Assembly: GCA_902801585.1 (NCBI GenBank)
Contig: CADCIU010000026.1
Span: 1-42,421, forward strand
DNA from: an uncultured Lachnospiraceae bacterium
Lineage (GTDB): Bacteria > Bacillota_A > Clostridia > Lachnospirales > Lachnospiraceae
DNA: 42,421 nt
Direction of reading: 5' to 3'
Of this stretch, positions 1 through 8,550 are shown one piece after another (the stretch's first letter is position 1; each line of letters begins with the position of its first letter). The notes under the pieces were generated by a model, which was not told where the DNA came from, did not search any database, and worked only from the letters and a program-made list of their open reading frames with translations. A program made the position numbers and the translations under genes.

Positions 1-977
1 GCCACGTACTTTCTGATATCCAGAGAGATCGCGATGTAGATGATGATACCAAGAGCGATCCACTGTGCGTTTGCGTTGACGCCCAGGAACTGCAGTGCTG
101 CTTTCAGGAATTCGAAGACTGCAACACCGATGACCGCGGATGATACTTTACCACGTCCGCCGGTAACGGAGACGCCGCCGATCGTACAAGCTGCGATCGC
201 TTCCATCTCGTAACCAAGACCAAGGTTAACGGAAGCACCACCGGACTTGGCGCCCAGCATGAAGCCTGCAAGGCCGTAGAAAGCAGCTGCCTTCGCATAG
301 ATCATGACCATGGTCAGCTTGACCGGAACACCGGCGACTTCCGCTGCCTGCGGGTTAGCGCCGATCGCGTACATGTATTTGCCGTGACGGGTCATGTTGA
401 AGATGAACCATGAAATAGCACCGATCAGGATAGCGATCCATACCAGATAAGGGATCATCAGGAATTTGCCGGAAGCAAGATTCGTGTAGGATGTAACATA
501 ACCGCCCAGAGGAGTCGCGTTGGTCACGATCAGGTTAAGACCGTAGACGATCTCCATCATTGCCAGCGTGGAAATGAAAGGAGGGACACTCAGGAAAGCG
601 ATGAAGGAACCGGTCACCGCGCCGAAGCACGCGCATACCAGCATGACAACGATCGCTGCCAGGAAAAGGTTCATGGGCTTTCCGCCTTCAATGAAGCGGC
701 CCGAATAGTCAGCCTTCTGCAGCAGGATACCTGCAAGGCATCCGCCGAGACCGATCAGACGACCTGCTGACAGGTCGCAGCCTGCGGTGATAACGCAGCC
801 GGCGATGCCGAGCGCGATGACCAGACGTGCGGACATGTTCAGGAGCAGGTTCATCAGGTTGGAATGTGACAGGAAGTTGGGCGATTTGATTCCTGTAAAT
901 GCAACCAGGAGAATGATGATAAGGATAACGCCGTAGTTGATCAGGAAATCCTTTATATTAAAAGCTTTTTTGTTCAT
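1..977 (-). CDS. mglC: Galactose/methyl-galactoside ABC transporter permease MglC (3' end cut by window edge)
   Basis: Inner-membrane permease that, with MglA ATPase and MglB binding protein, imports galactose and methyl-galactosides. The frame is open from an ATG at 977-975 (start MNKKAFNIKDFLINYG) to the window edge, 325 complete codons. The family's E. coli member is about 336 residues, so only a few C-terminal residues are missing. Visible family segments include IALGIAGCVITAGCDLSAGR, the ANPQAAEVAGV loop, YEMEAIAACTIGGVSVTGG and the terminal SLDIRKYV. Many hydrophobic membrane segments are present. It lies 80 nt downstream of mglA on the same strand, last in the mglBAC order. The family call is firm; substrate specificity is inferred from family and operon. 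Confidence 0.93.
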   Translation of the reverse strand, partial: MNKKAFNIKDFLINYGVILIIILLVAFTGIKSPNFLSHSNLMNLLLNMSARLVIALGIAGCVITAGCDLSAGRLIGLGGCLAGILLQKADYSGRFIEGGKPMNLFLAAIVVMLVCACFGAVTGSFIAFLSVPPFISTLAMMEIVYGLNLIVTNATPLGGYVTSYTNLASGKFLMIPYLVWIAILIGAISWFIFNMTRHGKYMYAIGANPQAAEVAGVPVKLTMVMIYAKAAAFYGLAGFMLGAKSGGASVNLGLGYEMEAIAACTIGGVSVTGGRGKVSSAVIGVAVFEFLKAALQFLGVNANAQWIALGIIIYIAISLDIRKYV

Positions 978-1057
978 TAGAATCCTCCGTTTGAAAGAGC
1001 ATATGATTCAAGGCATTTTGTTAATTGTAAAACCATGATTACGGGCAAATGCACCGC

Positions 1058-2566
1058 CTAGAACATGGTCGCGTAACTCATAACTTTCTCCTGTGTCATT
1101 TCTGCAGGATCGGTGATCTCGCCGCGGATATGGCCGTTGCACATGACATAGATCCTGTCGGACATGCCGAGGAGCTCCGCCATTTCTGATGAGATCATGA
1201 TGATCGCTTTGCCCTGCTTCTGCAGTTCTACCATGATCTCATAGATCTCGTGCTTGGCACCGACGTCGATGCCTCGGGTAGGTTCATCCATGATCAGAAC
1301 ATCAGGGCCGTTTGCAAGCCATCGGGCAATGATAACCTTCTGCTGGTTGCCGCCCGAAAGGTTGGCGATGTGTTCCTGGGCACTGGGCGTCTTGATGGAG
1401 AGCTTCTTAATGCTCTCATCCACGACCTTGTTGATCTCAGCATGATCAAGAACAAAGCCTGCCTTCAGGTACTTGTCATAGATAGATATACCGGTGTTGT
1501 CCTTGATGGACAGGCATCCCAGGATACCATTTCCGCGCCTGTCTTCCGTGATCAGGCCGATACCGGCATTCATAGCCTTTCGTGGTGTCGAGGTATTCAC
1601 CGTCTTCCCGTCAATAGAGAGAGTACCCGAAGCGATACCGCGCATACCGAAGATCGCTTCCATAAGCTCCGTTCGCTGTGCACCGACCAGTCCGCCGAAA
1701 CCTACGATCTCGCCCCTGCGAATATTGAACGAGCAGTTCTGGAAAGACTTCTCATGGATGGAGCAAAGATCCGACGCCTCCATGATCACTTCACCGGGAT
1801 TGCTGGGGTGCGGAGGATAAACGTTTGTGAGCTCACGGCCGACCATCCTTGCGATGATCTGGTCTGTTGTCATCTCGGCTGCCGGCCATGTGCCGACATA
1901 GGTGCCGTCACGCATGATGGTGATATCATCGGAGATCCGCTTGATCTCATCCATCTTGTGCGAAATATAAATCATAGCCACGCCCTTATCACGAAGGTCA
2001 TTCATGATTCGGAACAAAACTTCAACTTCTTTGTCAGAAAGCGAGGATGTAGGTTCGTCGAAGATGATGACCTTTGCCTCGTGGGAAACTGCCTTGGCAA
2101 TCTCGATCGACTGCATCTGGCCGATCGAGAGATCGGACAGAGGTGCCTTGGGATCGAAATCCATACCTACTTCTTTCAGCCAGTAGGCAGTATCTTCATA
2201 CATCTTCTTGTGGTCAATGATCTTCAGGGGTCCGTAATTGTGGGTCGGGAATCTGCCGAGATACATATTCTCAGCAACACTTCTGGGGAGTACAGGCTGA
2301 AGTTCCTGATGCACCATGGCAATACCCATCTTCATGGCTTCATCGGGATTATTGATCGTGACCTTCTCGCCGTTTATATAAATCTCGCCGGCATCCATTT
2401 TATAAATGCCGAACAAACATTTCATCAACGTAGATTTACCTGCGCCGTTTTCCCCCATCAGTGCATGGACAGTTCCGGGACGGACCGAAAGGGAAACATT
2501 ATCCAGAGCCTTTACGCCGGGGAAAGACTTGGACACACCTTTCAATTCAAGAAAAAATTCTGCCAT
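1058..2566 (-). CDS. mglA: Galactose/methyl-galactoside ABC transporter ATP-binding protein MglA
   Basis: Cytoplasmic ATPase of the sugar importer with two fused ABC domains, 502 residues, normal for MglA/RbsA/AraG proteins. Domain 1 has Walker A GENGAGKST at residues 38-46, signature LSIGQMQ and Walker B VIIFDEPTSSLS. Domain 2 has the degenerate Walker A region GGLVGAQRTELMEA, as usual in this family, and an intact signature LSGGNQQKVIIARWL followed by VLIMDEPTRGID. The ATG at 2566 follows a GGAG-type ribosome site. It sits between mglB (143 nt upstream, with a GC hairpin in the gap) and mglC. The gene itself looks intact although its binding-protein partner is broken in this sequence. Confidence 0.97.
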   Translation of the reverse strand: MAEFFLELKGVSKSFPGVKALDNVSLSVRPGTVHALMGENGAGKSTLMKCLFGIYKMDAGEIYINGEKVTINNPDEAMKMGIAMVHQELQPVLPRSVAENMYLGRFPTHNYGPLKIIDHKKMYEDTAYWLKEVGMDFDPKAPLSDLSIGQMQSIEIAKAVSHEAKVIIFDEPTSSLSDKEVEVLFRIMNDLRDKGVAMIYISHKMDEIKRISDDITIMRDGTYVGTWPAAEMTTDQIIARMVGRELTNVYPPHPSNPGEVIMEASDLCSIHEKSFQNCSFNIRRGEIVGFGGLVGAQRTELMEAIFGMRGIASGTLSIDGKTVNTSTPRKAMNAGIGLITEDRRGNGILGCLSIKDNTGISIYDKYLKAGFVLDHAEINKVVDESIKKLSIKTPSAQEHIANLSGGNQQKVIIARWLANGPDVLIMDEPTRGIDVGAKHEIYEIMVELQKQGKAIIMISSEMAELLGMSDRIYVMCNGHIRGEITDPAEMTQEKVMSYATMF

Positions 2567-2640
2567 GCTAATCTCCTTCTCTATTCTCCTGCTGCCTCAT
2601 TTTTCTCAAATCGGCAGAATGGTTCACATCGTTAAAGAGA

Positions 2641-2669
2641 GGCAGGTGCGGCGGCTCGCCGCACCTGCC
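2641..2669 (-). promoter_or_regulatory. Intercistronic GC-rich hairpin between mglB and mglA
   Basis: A perfect 13-bp stem (2641-2653 with 2657-2669, arms GGCAGGTGCGGCG / CGCCGCACCTGCC) closed by a 3-nt loop. On the minus strand it lies just after the mglB stop and before the mglA ribosome site, with no T-run behind it. It is more likely an mRNA-stabilising or partial-attenuation element than a full terminator, because mglA and mglC follow in the same direction. Confidence 0.7.
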
Positions 2670-2708
2670 GGAAATACCAGTTATTAGAATGGATCTGAAC
2701 TGTTCAGA

Positions 2709-3834
2709 TTATTTCAGGGAATCAAGGATCTCCTGAGCGTTCTCCTTTGTGACCTTGGTGTAGTCGCACTGGATGTTGTGCTCGTTGCCTGCACCTTTGA
2801 TATAGTTGATCGCTGCATCAGCTGCACCGTCAGCCTGTGCGAAGTGGTTGTTGAAAACTGTGCCGGTGATATCGCCGGAGATAACATACTCAACAACCTC
2901 TGTCAGAGCGTCAACGCCTACCAGATAGATGTCTGTGCCAACCTTGCGGCCTGCGGACTGGATGGACTGCAGAGCGCCAAGTGCCATAGCGTCGTTGTTG
3001 GGACAGGGAGTTAGCTACGAGCTCTGCGCCCTTAACCTGATCCCACATACCTACCTGATCATCCAGGCAGTTAACTTCGAAGCCTGCATCTGTCAGAGCC
3101 TTGACGGAGAACTCTGTACGATAAGCAGCGTCGATGTTCTCAGGATCGCCTTCGATCATGATGTAGTCGATCTTGCCGTTCTTGTTGAAGTCAACAGCAT
3201 CAAGGCCAAGGTCAGCGATGATCTCGCCCTGGAATGTACCGGACTGACGTGCGTCACAGCCTACATAGCAGACGTTCCAGTTGTTGTCTGCCCATCTCTG
3301 CTGCTCATCTGCATCGGGCTCACGGTTGATGTAAACCAGCGGGATGTTAGCAGCAACGACCTTATCGGTAACGGTAGCTGCGGAAGAGGAGTTAACCAGG
3401 TTGATGATCAGGACATCTACGCCGTCAGCGATGAAGCTGTCGATCTGGCCGGACTGTGTAGCCTGGTCATTTGCGCCGTCAACGATGGTGATGTTCTCTT
3501 TCGCGAAGCCCTGCTCGATGAGATATCTCTCAAGCTCGCCTCTGAACAGAGTCATGAAGTTATCAGAGAACTGATAGATGCAGACGCCGACTTTCTTGGT
3601 GGAAAGATCTGCATCTCCTGCTGCAGCGGCATCTGCTGCTGCATCTGCTGCGGGCTCTGCTGCTTCTTCAGCTGCAGGCTCTGCTGCTTCCTCAGCTGCG
3701 GGCTCTGCCGCTTCCTCAGCTGCAGGCTCTGCTGCAGGCTCAGAGGAGCTTGCGCTTGAAGAGCCGCCGCATGCAGCCAGAAGGCCGATACACATAGCAG
3801 CTACGAGTGTGAGACTGATGAGTTTCTTTTTCAT
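2709..3834 (-). pseudogene. mglB: Galactose-binding lipoprotein MglB, frameshifted by an internal deletion
   Basis: Substrate-binding lipoprotein of the mgl transporter. The 5' frame runs from the ATG at 3834 (ribosome site AAGGAGG) through a signal peptide with lipobox LAAC (Cys22), an Ala/Glu/Pro linker in 8-residue repeats, and the sugar-binding fold to GAELVANSLS near base 3001. The 3' frame resumes at NNDAMALGALQSIQ (about 2999) and ends normally at DSLK. The two pieces are in different frames, and about ten residues that family members carry between these blocks (the EVV-type strand before NNDAM) are absent, so the lesion looks like a deletion of roughly 30 nt that is not a multiple of three. 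Programmed frameshifting would not restore the missing residues. Either the gene is inactive or the sequence has an assembly error here. Confidence 0.85.
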
Positions 3835-3890
3835 ACATAAACCTCCTTAATTTTTGTGCAGTTCTGTTGAACTACTGTTTACTATTAAAG

Positions 3891-3925
3891 ATTATAGCCC
3901 CAAATTGCACAAAAAAACACAAGGA
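3891..3925 (-). promoter_or_regulatory. Probable promoter of the mglBAC operon
   Basis: The minus strand carries a consensus -10 TATAAT at 3896-3891, about 50 nt upstream of the mglB ribosome site. The -35 region is T-rich and weak (TGTTTT at a 17-bp spacing). A short inverted repeat AGTTC-N4-GAACT at 3860-3873, between this promoter and the gene, could be a regulator site, but it is short and may be chance. Confidence 0.5.
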
Positions 3926-4050
3926 ATTCTTTGTTTCTACCATGAAATTTTTTAGATTTCACTTATTTTGCTTCTGTTATCACTGCCATATCACAGGTCA
4001 TGTCACCCGTCTTTTGATATGCCTTAGACCCCGCAGCGCTGTCCCTAGTC
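3926..4050. other. Gap between the TIR gene 3' end and the mgl promoter
   Basis: No convincing gene or hairpin with a T-run was found in this AT-rich gap. A terminator for the TIR gene would be expected here but was not recognised. Confidence 0.4.
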
Positions 4051-7000
4051 TCACTCCAGGCCGTACTGGCTTTTGTTCTCATCGGACATGACCCGGTCAC
4101 CGACGAATCTCTTTCCCTTCTCGATCAGCTCCCGGGGAGAATAGTAAGGGCACGCTCCCAGCTCGGGCTTCCCGTCACCGTTCACGTCTGAGGCACAGAT
4201 AATCTGCCGCGTTGCTTCGCTGTAGGCAATGATATCCTTTGCCTGCGCCGTCACCTCCCAGTTCGCGAGATCGACAGTCATAAGTTCCCCATAGCCGCTT
4301 GAAATAACTGCCTGGCCGCCGCTTGTTTTTATGATCTCTATATTGCCGTCCGCAATAAAGTTCATCTCCAGCATTCCGTAGAAATACCCGTTGTCAGCCT
4401 TGTACCGGTAGAGCCGTTCATTCTCCGTGGTGACATACAAGTCGCCGCCCTCAAAAAGCATTTCTGAAACCTGTCCGGGGATATCTGTGGTCGTCCAGGC
4501 CGTTGTCCCGTCCGCCTCATACACATAAACTGTCTTCTCCGCGGAATTCCAGATCGCGAACCTTCCGTTTCCGTCCTGGTAAGCGCCCCTGTCGGATATA
4601 GGGAAAGACGCACTGAAAAGGCTCACCGTTCCTTTCTCGAAGTCGATCTTGTATCCGATATCATTTTTCAGAATGACACCTTTTTGGCCGTCTGCATCGA
4701 AGAATGCCTGACTGTCATCACTCCAAAGATCGTCGGAATAAGGCATTTTGATGTGCGTAATGCTCCCGTCATCCATGCTGTAGCGGTTCCAGAGCGCAGA
4801 ATCTGTATAATGATCACTGACTTCGTAGAAAATATAGCTTCCGCTCACGATCGGGTGCTCCAGAGCATCGGTCCATAGCTCGGCATCAGAGATTTCTCCG
4901 CCATCAGAGCTTTCTCCGCTTTCAGTCAGAGACACCGCCTCGGTCCCGCCGTCCTTCACTGACACTTTGTAAAACCTGTTCGGGTAATCATTCGTCATAA
5001 GGAAGAGATAAGCGCCGTCAGACGTCCGGCCCAGGAATGAGCCTCCATTCACACCGTTTATTTTCGACTGCCACAGGTCTGTGCCGGTCGCCAGATCATA
5101 TCCGTAAAGCTGCATCGATTCATCGAGCAGGATCAATGTTGTCCCGCTCATCGCATAATCAATCCAGTAGTTATCCGGATTCCTGCAGTCGAAGGGACTC
5201 CAGTCCTCGTCTCCGTTTCCTCCCTGTAAGAGGCGGGCCGAACCATCTTGTATGACGACAAACTCATTTTCACCGGAAGCAGCCGCACTGTCTCCAAAGA
5301 AGATGCAGTCCTCCATGCCTCCCGACATGAAGTTCATGCTGTGATACGGCTTTTCGTACCAGTCAAAATAGTAATGGGTTCCGCTGCTGCCGTTGACCCG
5401 GATGCACGTGTCCCCGGGGCTCTCTTCCTCCACGGAGACGATCTGATCTGCCAACGTCACTGTTTTGACAGGGTCTCCTGTATCTATATCATACAGCGCA
5501 GCGACATTTGCGGTCGCCGCCACTGCCAGTTCCCTGTCCGTATGATTGCTGCCGCCCCCGATCACTCTGAGATCCTGGTATGTATAAGGCGCATACTCCG
5601 TCCTGCGGTAGGACTTGACACTCTTTCTGCTGCCCTGATAGTGCAGCACGTTCTTCCAAAGTGTCTTCCCGCTCCCCTCCTCGATCAGGAGCACGGTCTC
5701 CTTTCCCTCGTCATAGTCGGTGCCGAAGGCATTGTAGGACAGCACATACCGTCTGGAATATCCGGCGTCCTCCTCCTTCTCCGCATAAGTGAGGAGGATC
5801 CGTCCGCTTTCATCCCGGCTCATACCATCCAAACTGGCCAGATCTGTGTGAAAAGGTGTCCACACAGTTTTGCCCGTATTATAAAAATATGTCACGATCC
5901 CCGTGATTTCTGTCCTTCCGTCTTCTCTATCCTTTCCGGCCGCTGCGATGACACAGCCTGCGCCGGGACAAACTGCACTGCCCCCCCAGGAGTCGAAAAA
6001 ATCCGACGCACTGCCTCCGGAAGCTTCCTCGGCACTTATACTGCTGAGAGTCTTCCCGCTCTGAGCGTCGACTGCCGCAAGTTCTCTATACGTAAAGAGG
6101 ACCAGAGGAGCGCGCGCATCGTCCGCCGGGGAGATCACTTTTCTGACCGGGTCTTCAAAACTCCGGTGCCAGATCACCGATGCGTCACTATAACGGATCA
6201 GCGCAACGTTATTCCCGTAATAGTCCCATAGGACAAACTGCTCTTTGCCATGACCCATCAGGCTGTTCGCCGGGGAGCCGGTCAGATCCCGCGTATCGAT
6301 CTCCGCCACCTTTCTGTCCGCCTGAAGGTCCCACACCGCAAGCGCGGAACGGTCACTTGTCATTGCCAGATAAGCGGCATCGGGGGATACCAGAAATTGA
6401 TCGAGACTGCCCCTCGTCATTGTAAAGTTCTCAATGCCGCGGAAATTCATCCGGTCTTTGCCCTCATAAGCTCCGACGGCCTTGGAGAGTGTATACAGCG
6501 CCTTTGGAAGGATCGGCCGGTCCTTATGCTCGTCAGGAAGCGCCGCAAGCGACAGCTGCGCGGCCAGCAGGTTGTCGTTGTTGTCCAGCGCATCCTGCGC
6601 GGCCCCTGCAAGGAATCGGCTCTGGTTTATCAGCGCCTTTTGATAATTGCTCCGGATCCCCATATAGCTCCAGATGAAATATGCCATAAGCGCGATCCCG
6701 CCGGCGGCCGCCGCAGCGGTAATGCGAAGGCGCCTTTTTCTCTCTTTCCGACGCAGCTCCGCATAGCGGCAGCCGATGAGTGCGGACACGAGTCTGGGAA
6801 GCTCCTCTGTCACCGCCCGATAGTGTTCTATGCGCCAGTCGCAGCTCAAAGGCTCCAGCTCGGTTTGGGTCGTGACAGTGTTTCCGTTTTCATCCGTGGA
6901 GGTCACCGTCTCCGTGCACAGAATCTCGGGTATGACCTCATGAGGGTCACCCTCCGCCAGCACGGTCAGCACATGCGCTTTATCGTGCGTCTGCAGAAAG

Positions 7001-7287
7001 AACTCCAGTTCCCGGCGGCACCAGACGGACTTCAGATACTGCGGAGAACAGATGCAGATCAGGTACTCACTGGAAGTAAGCACGTTTTTGATATAATCAG
7101 TGAGATCGTTTGTGGACGGAAGCTCGTCTTTGTCGCGGAAGATACTGCCGATCTTCTTTAATCCGTATTCCTTTCGGATGCTGCCCGGAATCGTATAGCG
7201 CTCCAGCCTGTTCTGGATCTCGGCTGCCACTTTCATATCCAGCTTCGCATGGCGATAAGATATAAATGCTTTATAGTTATATTCCAT
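4051..7287 (-). CDS. TIR domain - transmembrane - beta-propeller protein
   Basis: A 1078-residue protein with receptor-like layout. Residues 1-125 form a TIR domain: YKAFISYRHA at the first strand, a BB-loop-like segment IFRDKDELPST (49-59), and SVWCRRELEFF with Glu93 at the position of the catalytic glutamate of NAD-cleaving TIR domains. A very basic stretch (RRKERKRRLR, about 179-188) precedes one transmembrane helix at about 189-211, placing the TIR inside the cell by the positive-inside rule. Next comes a short helical segment of the type found in WD40/TIR proteins (SRFLAGAAQDALDNNDN). The remaining 800 or so residues read as repeated WD40/PQQ-like propeller blades (for example LYGYDLATGTDLWQ, AALYDIDTGDPVK) and would be outside. 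The ATG at 7287 is preferred over an in-frame ATG at 7386 because the TIR core starts there. Ligand and activity are unknown. Confidence 0.85.
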   Translation of the reverse strand: MEYNYKAFISYRHAKLDMKVAAEIQNRLERYTIPGSIRKEYGLKKIGSIFRDKDELPSTNDLTDYIKNVLTSSEYLICICSPQYLKSVWCRRELEFFLQTHDKAHVLTVLAEGDPHEVIPEILCTETVTSTDENGNTVTTQTELEPLSCDWRIEHYRAVTEELPRLVSALIGCRYAELRRKERKRRLRITAAAAAGGIALMAYFIWSYMGIRSNYQKALINQSRFLAGAAQDALDNNDNLLAAQLSLAALPDEHKDRPILPKALYTLSKAVGAYEGKDRMNFRGIENFTMTRGSLDQFLVSPDAAYLAMTSDRSALAVWDLQADRKVAEIDTRDLTGSPANSLMGHGKEQFVLWDYYGNNVALIRYSDASVIWHRSFEDPVRKVISPADDARAPLVLFTYRELAAVDAQSGKTLSSISAEEASGGSASDFFDSWGGSAVCPGAGCVIAAAGKDREDGRTEITGIVTYFYNTGKTVWTPFHTDLASLDGMSRDESGRILLTYAEKEEDAGYSRRYVLSYNAFGTDYDEGKETVLLIEEGSGKTLWKNVLHYQGSRKSVKSYRRTEYAPYTYQDLRVIGGGSNHTDRELAVAATANVAALYDIDTGDPVKTVTLADQIVSVEEESPGDTCIRVNGSSGTHYYFDWYEKPYHSMNFMSGGMEDCIFFGDSAAASGENEFVVIQDGSARLLQGGNGDEDWSPFDCRNPDNYWIDYAMSGTTLILLDESMQLYGYDLATGTDLWQSKINGVNGGSFLGRTSDGAYLFLMTNDYPNRFYKVSVKDGGTEAVSLTESGESSDGGEISDAELWTDALEHPIVSGSYIFYEVSDHYTDSALWNRYSMDDGSITHIKMPYSDDLWSDDSQAFFDADGQKGVILKNDIGYKIDFEKGTVSLFSASFPISDRGAYQDGNGRFAIWNSAEKTVYVYEADGTTAWTTTDIPGQVSEMLFEGGDLYVTTENERLYRYKADNGYFYGMLEMNFIADGNIEIIKTSGGQAVISSGYGELMTVDLANWEVTAQAKDIIAYSEATRQIICASDVNGDGKPELGACPYYSPRELIEKGKRFVGDRVMSDENKSQYGLE

Positions 7288-7407
7288 ACCTATGCTGCCT
7301 TTCCTGTCAATGAACTCTTCCGGCCGCTCCTTAATAATAGGAACATCATATCCGAGGGTTTTCGCTGTCCCGCTTCTTCTCCGCACTGCTCCTATCGGAC
7401 TCGCCTC

Positions 7408-8283
7408 TTAGTCGCTGACGGAATCGCTGTTCACCGGGAAGGTGAAATATGTATCCGGATAAGGTTCATCTTTGAGCGTGAAATGCCACCACTCTGTGGC
7501 GATGGGCTTGAACCCGTGCCTCATCATCGCGTCTCTGAGGATCATGCGGTTTTCGCGCTGCTCATCGGTGATACCCGAATAGTCCGGGTGGCTCTCATCT
7601 CCGAAATAGTCATACGTGCTGCCCATGTCGACTTCTTTTTCCGTATCCATGTCGAACAGCGTGAGGTCCACCGTGCTCCCGCGGCTGTGTCCGGAGTGCT
7701 TGGCCACATATCCGTACATATTGAGGTCGCTCTTGTCGACTTCGGGATAGAAGTACTCTTTCATGCGGGTGTCCTCCCTGTCCTTGGACCAGGTCCAGAA
7801 CATGGTCACCGCACTCTGAGGGCGGTAAGCGTCGTAGATCTTGAGCCTGTATCCCTCTTCCTTGAGGTCATCGCTGACTTCTCCCAGCGCCTGCGCCGCC
7901 TCCTCGGTCAGAAGGGCGATCGGCTCCTCATAGCCGTCGATCCGGTCGCCGATGAAATTATAGGTGGAATAATAGCGGATCTCCAAAATAGCATCCGGCA
8001 CCACTTCACTGAGGATCACGAAGTCGGACGCGTCATCGGAGAGCTTTACGCCGTCAGTCCCTGTCGTCGTCATTACTTCTTTGTGAACCTCTTTATCTGC
8101 TTCTCCAGCTGCCTGATCGACGGCCTGCGGGGATGCCGCTGCCGTCTCCTGCGGGTTGACAGCGATCTCTGCCGCTTTTGTGCCTCCGCACCCGCACAGG
8201 GTCCCGATCGTCATGATCACCGCTGCCAGCAGCGCGACTTGATGTTTTTTCATTAATCTTTCTTTCATGAATTTCTTTTTCAT
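7408..8283 (-). CDS. VanX-like D-Ala-D-Ala dipeptidase, exported lipoprotein (peptidase M15D)
   Basis: Zinc dipeptidase of the VanX/DdpX family, predicted to cleave D-Ala-D-Ala-type dipeptides outside the membrane. The 291-residue product starts with a basic signal peptide and an LCGC lipobox (Cys32), then a roughly 50-residue linker. Family residues are intact: Arg154 in YDAYRPQSA, zinc ligands His199 and Asp206 in SGHSRGSTVDL, Glu264 and His267 in TEWWHF. Three in-frame Met codons lie at the start; the first has CGGAG upstream, the second and third are possible. No vanH, vanA or sensor kinase is nearby, so vancomycin resistance is not implied; a cell-wall turnover or nutrient role is more likely. 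It lies 120 nt upstream of the TIR gene on the same strand and may be co-transcribed with it. Confidence 0.88.
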   Translation of the reverse strand: MKKKFMKERLMKKHQVALLAAVIMTIGTLCGCGGTKAAEIAVNPQETAAASPQAVDQAAGEADKEVHKEVMTTTGTDGVKLSDDASDFVILSEVVPDAILEIRYYSTYNFIGDRIDGYEEPIALLTEEAAQALGEVSDDLKEEGYRLKIYDAYRPQSAVTMFWTWSKDREDTRMKEYFYPEVDKSDLNMYGYVAKHSGHSRGSTVDLTLFDMDTEKEVDMGSTYDYFGDESHPDYSGITDEQRENRMILRDAMMRHGFKPIATEWWHFTLKDEPYPDTYFTFPVNSDSVSD

Positions 8284-8414
8284 AATGCACTCCGTAATCC
8301 GTATTTTGTGTTCTCCTGCTTTTCAGCCACATTTCCAGTATACGATGTTTGTGTTTTTTTTCTATATTTTATTACATTCAATTGCATTGAACGGTTTTTT
8401 TGTCAATTTTTATA

Positions 8415-8443
8415 TTGCAGTCACGTAATCAAATGAATATAAT
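8415..8443 (+). promoter_or_regulatory. Promoter of the amino-acid ABC transporter operon
   Basis: A -35 TTGCAG (8415-8420), 17-bp spacer and perfect -10 TATAAT (8438-8443), in a strongly AT-rich divergent gap. Transcription would start near 8450, leaving a leader of about 100 nt before the ATG at 8551. Confidence 0.7.
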
Positions 8444-8494
8444 AAAAAAAGTTTTGATGAATTTTATGCATCATTACTTAATAATTATTCAAGG

Positions 8495-8525
8495 CACTGC
8501 CGATCGTCACTATTTTGGCAGTGAC
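8495..8525 (+). promoter_or_regulatory. Leader segment with two mutually exclusive hairpins
   Basis: CACTGCC (8495-8501) pairs with GGCAGTG (8517-8523), while GTCACT (8506-8511) pairs with AGTGAC (8520-8525). The 3' arms overlap, so only one hairpin can form at a time. It lies 15-20 nt upstream of the AGGAGG site of the binding-protein gene. It could be a regulatory switch, or an operator for a DNA-binding regulator; no known riboswitch class was recognised. Confidence 0.35.
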
Positions 8526-8550
8526 CGGATCAAATCAGGAGGTTTTTTGT

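Noticed and set aside
1250..2635. 461-codon open frame on the plus strand
   Set aside because: It is antisense to mglA, has no ribosome site or recognisable motif, and mglA motifs are unambiguous.
7408..8283. Vancomycin-resistance locus
   Set aside because: Only a VanX-like dipeptidase is present, exported as a lipoprotein; vanH, vanA, vanR and vanS are absent.
4051..8283. Thoeris anti-phage system
   Set aside because: No ThsA-like SIR2/SLOG gene; the TIR protein is a membrane-spanning propeller protein rather than a small ThsB.
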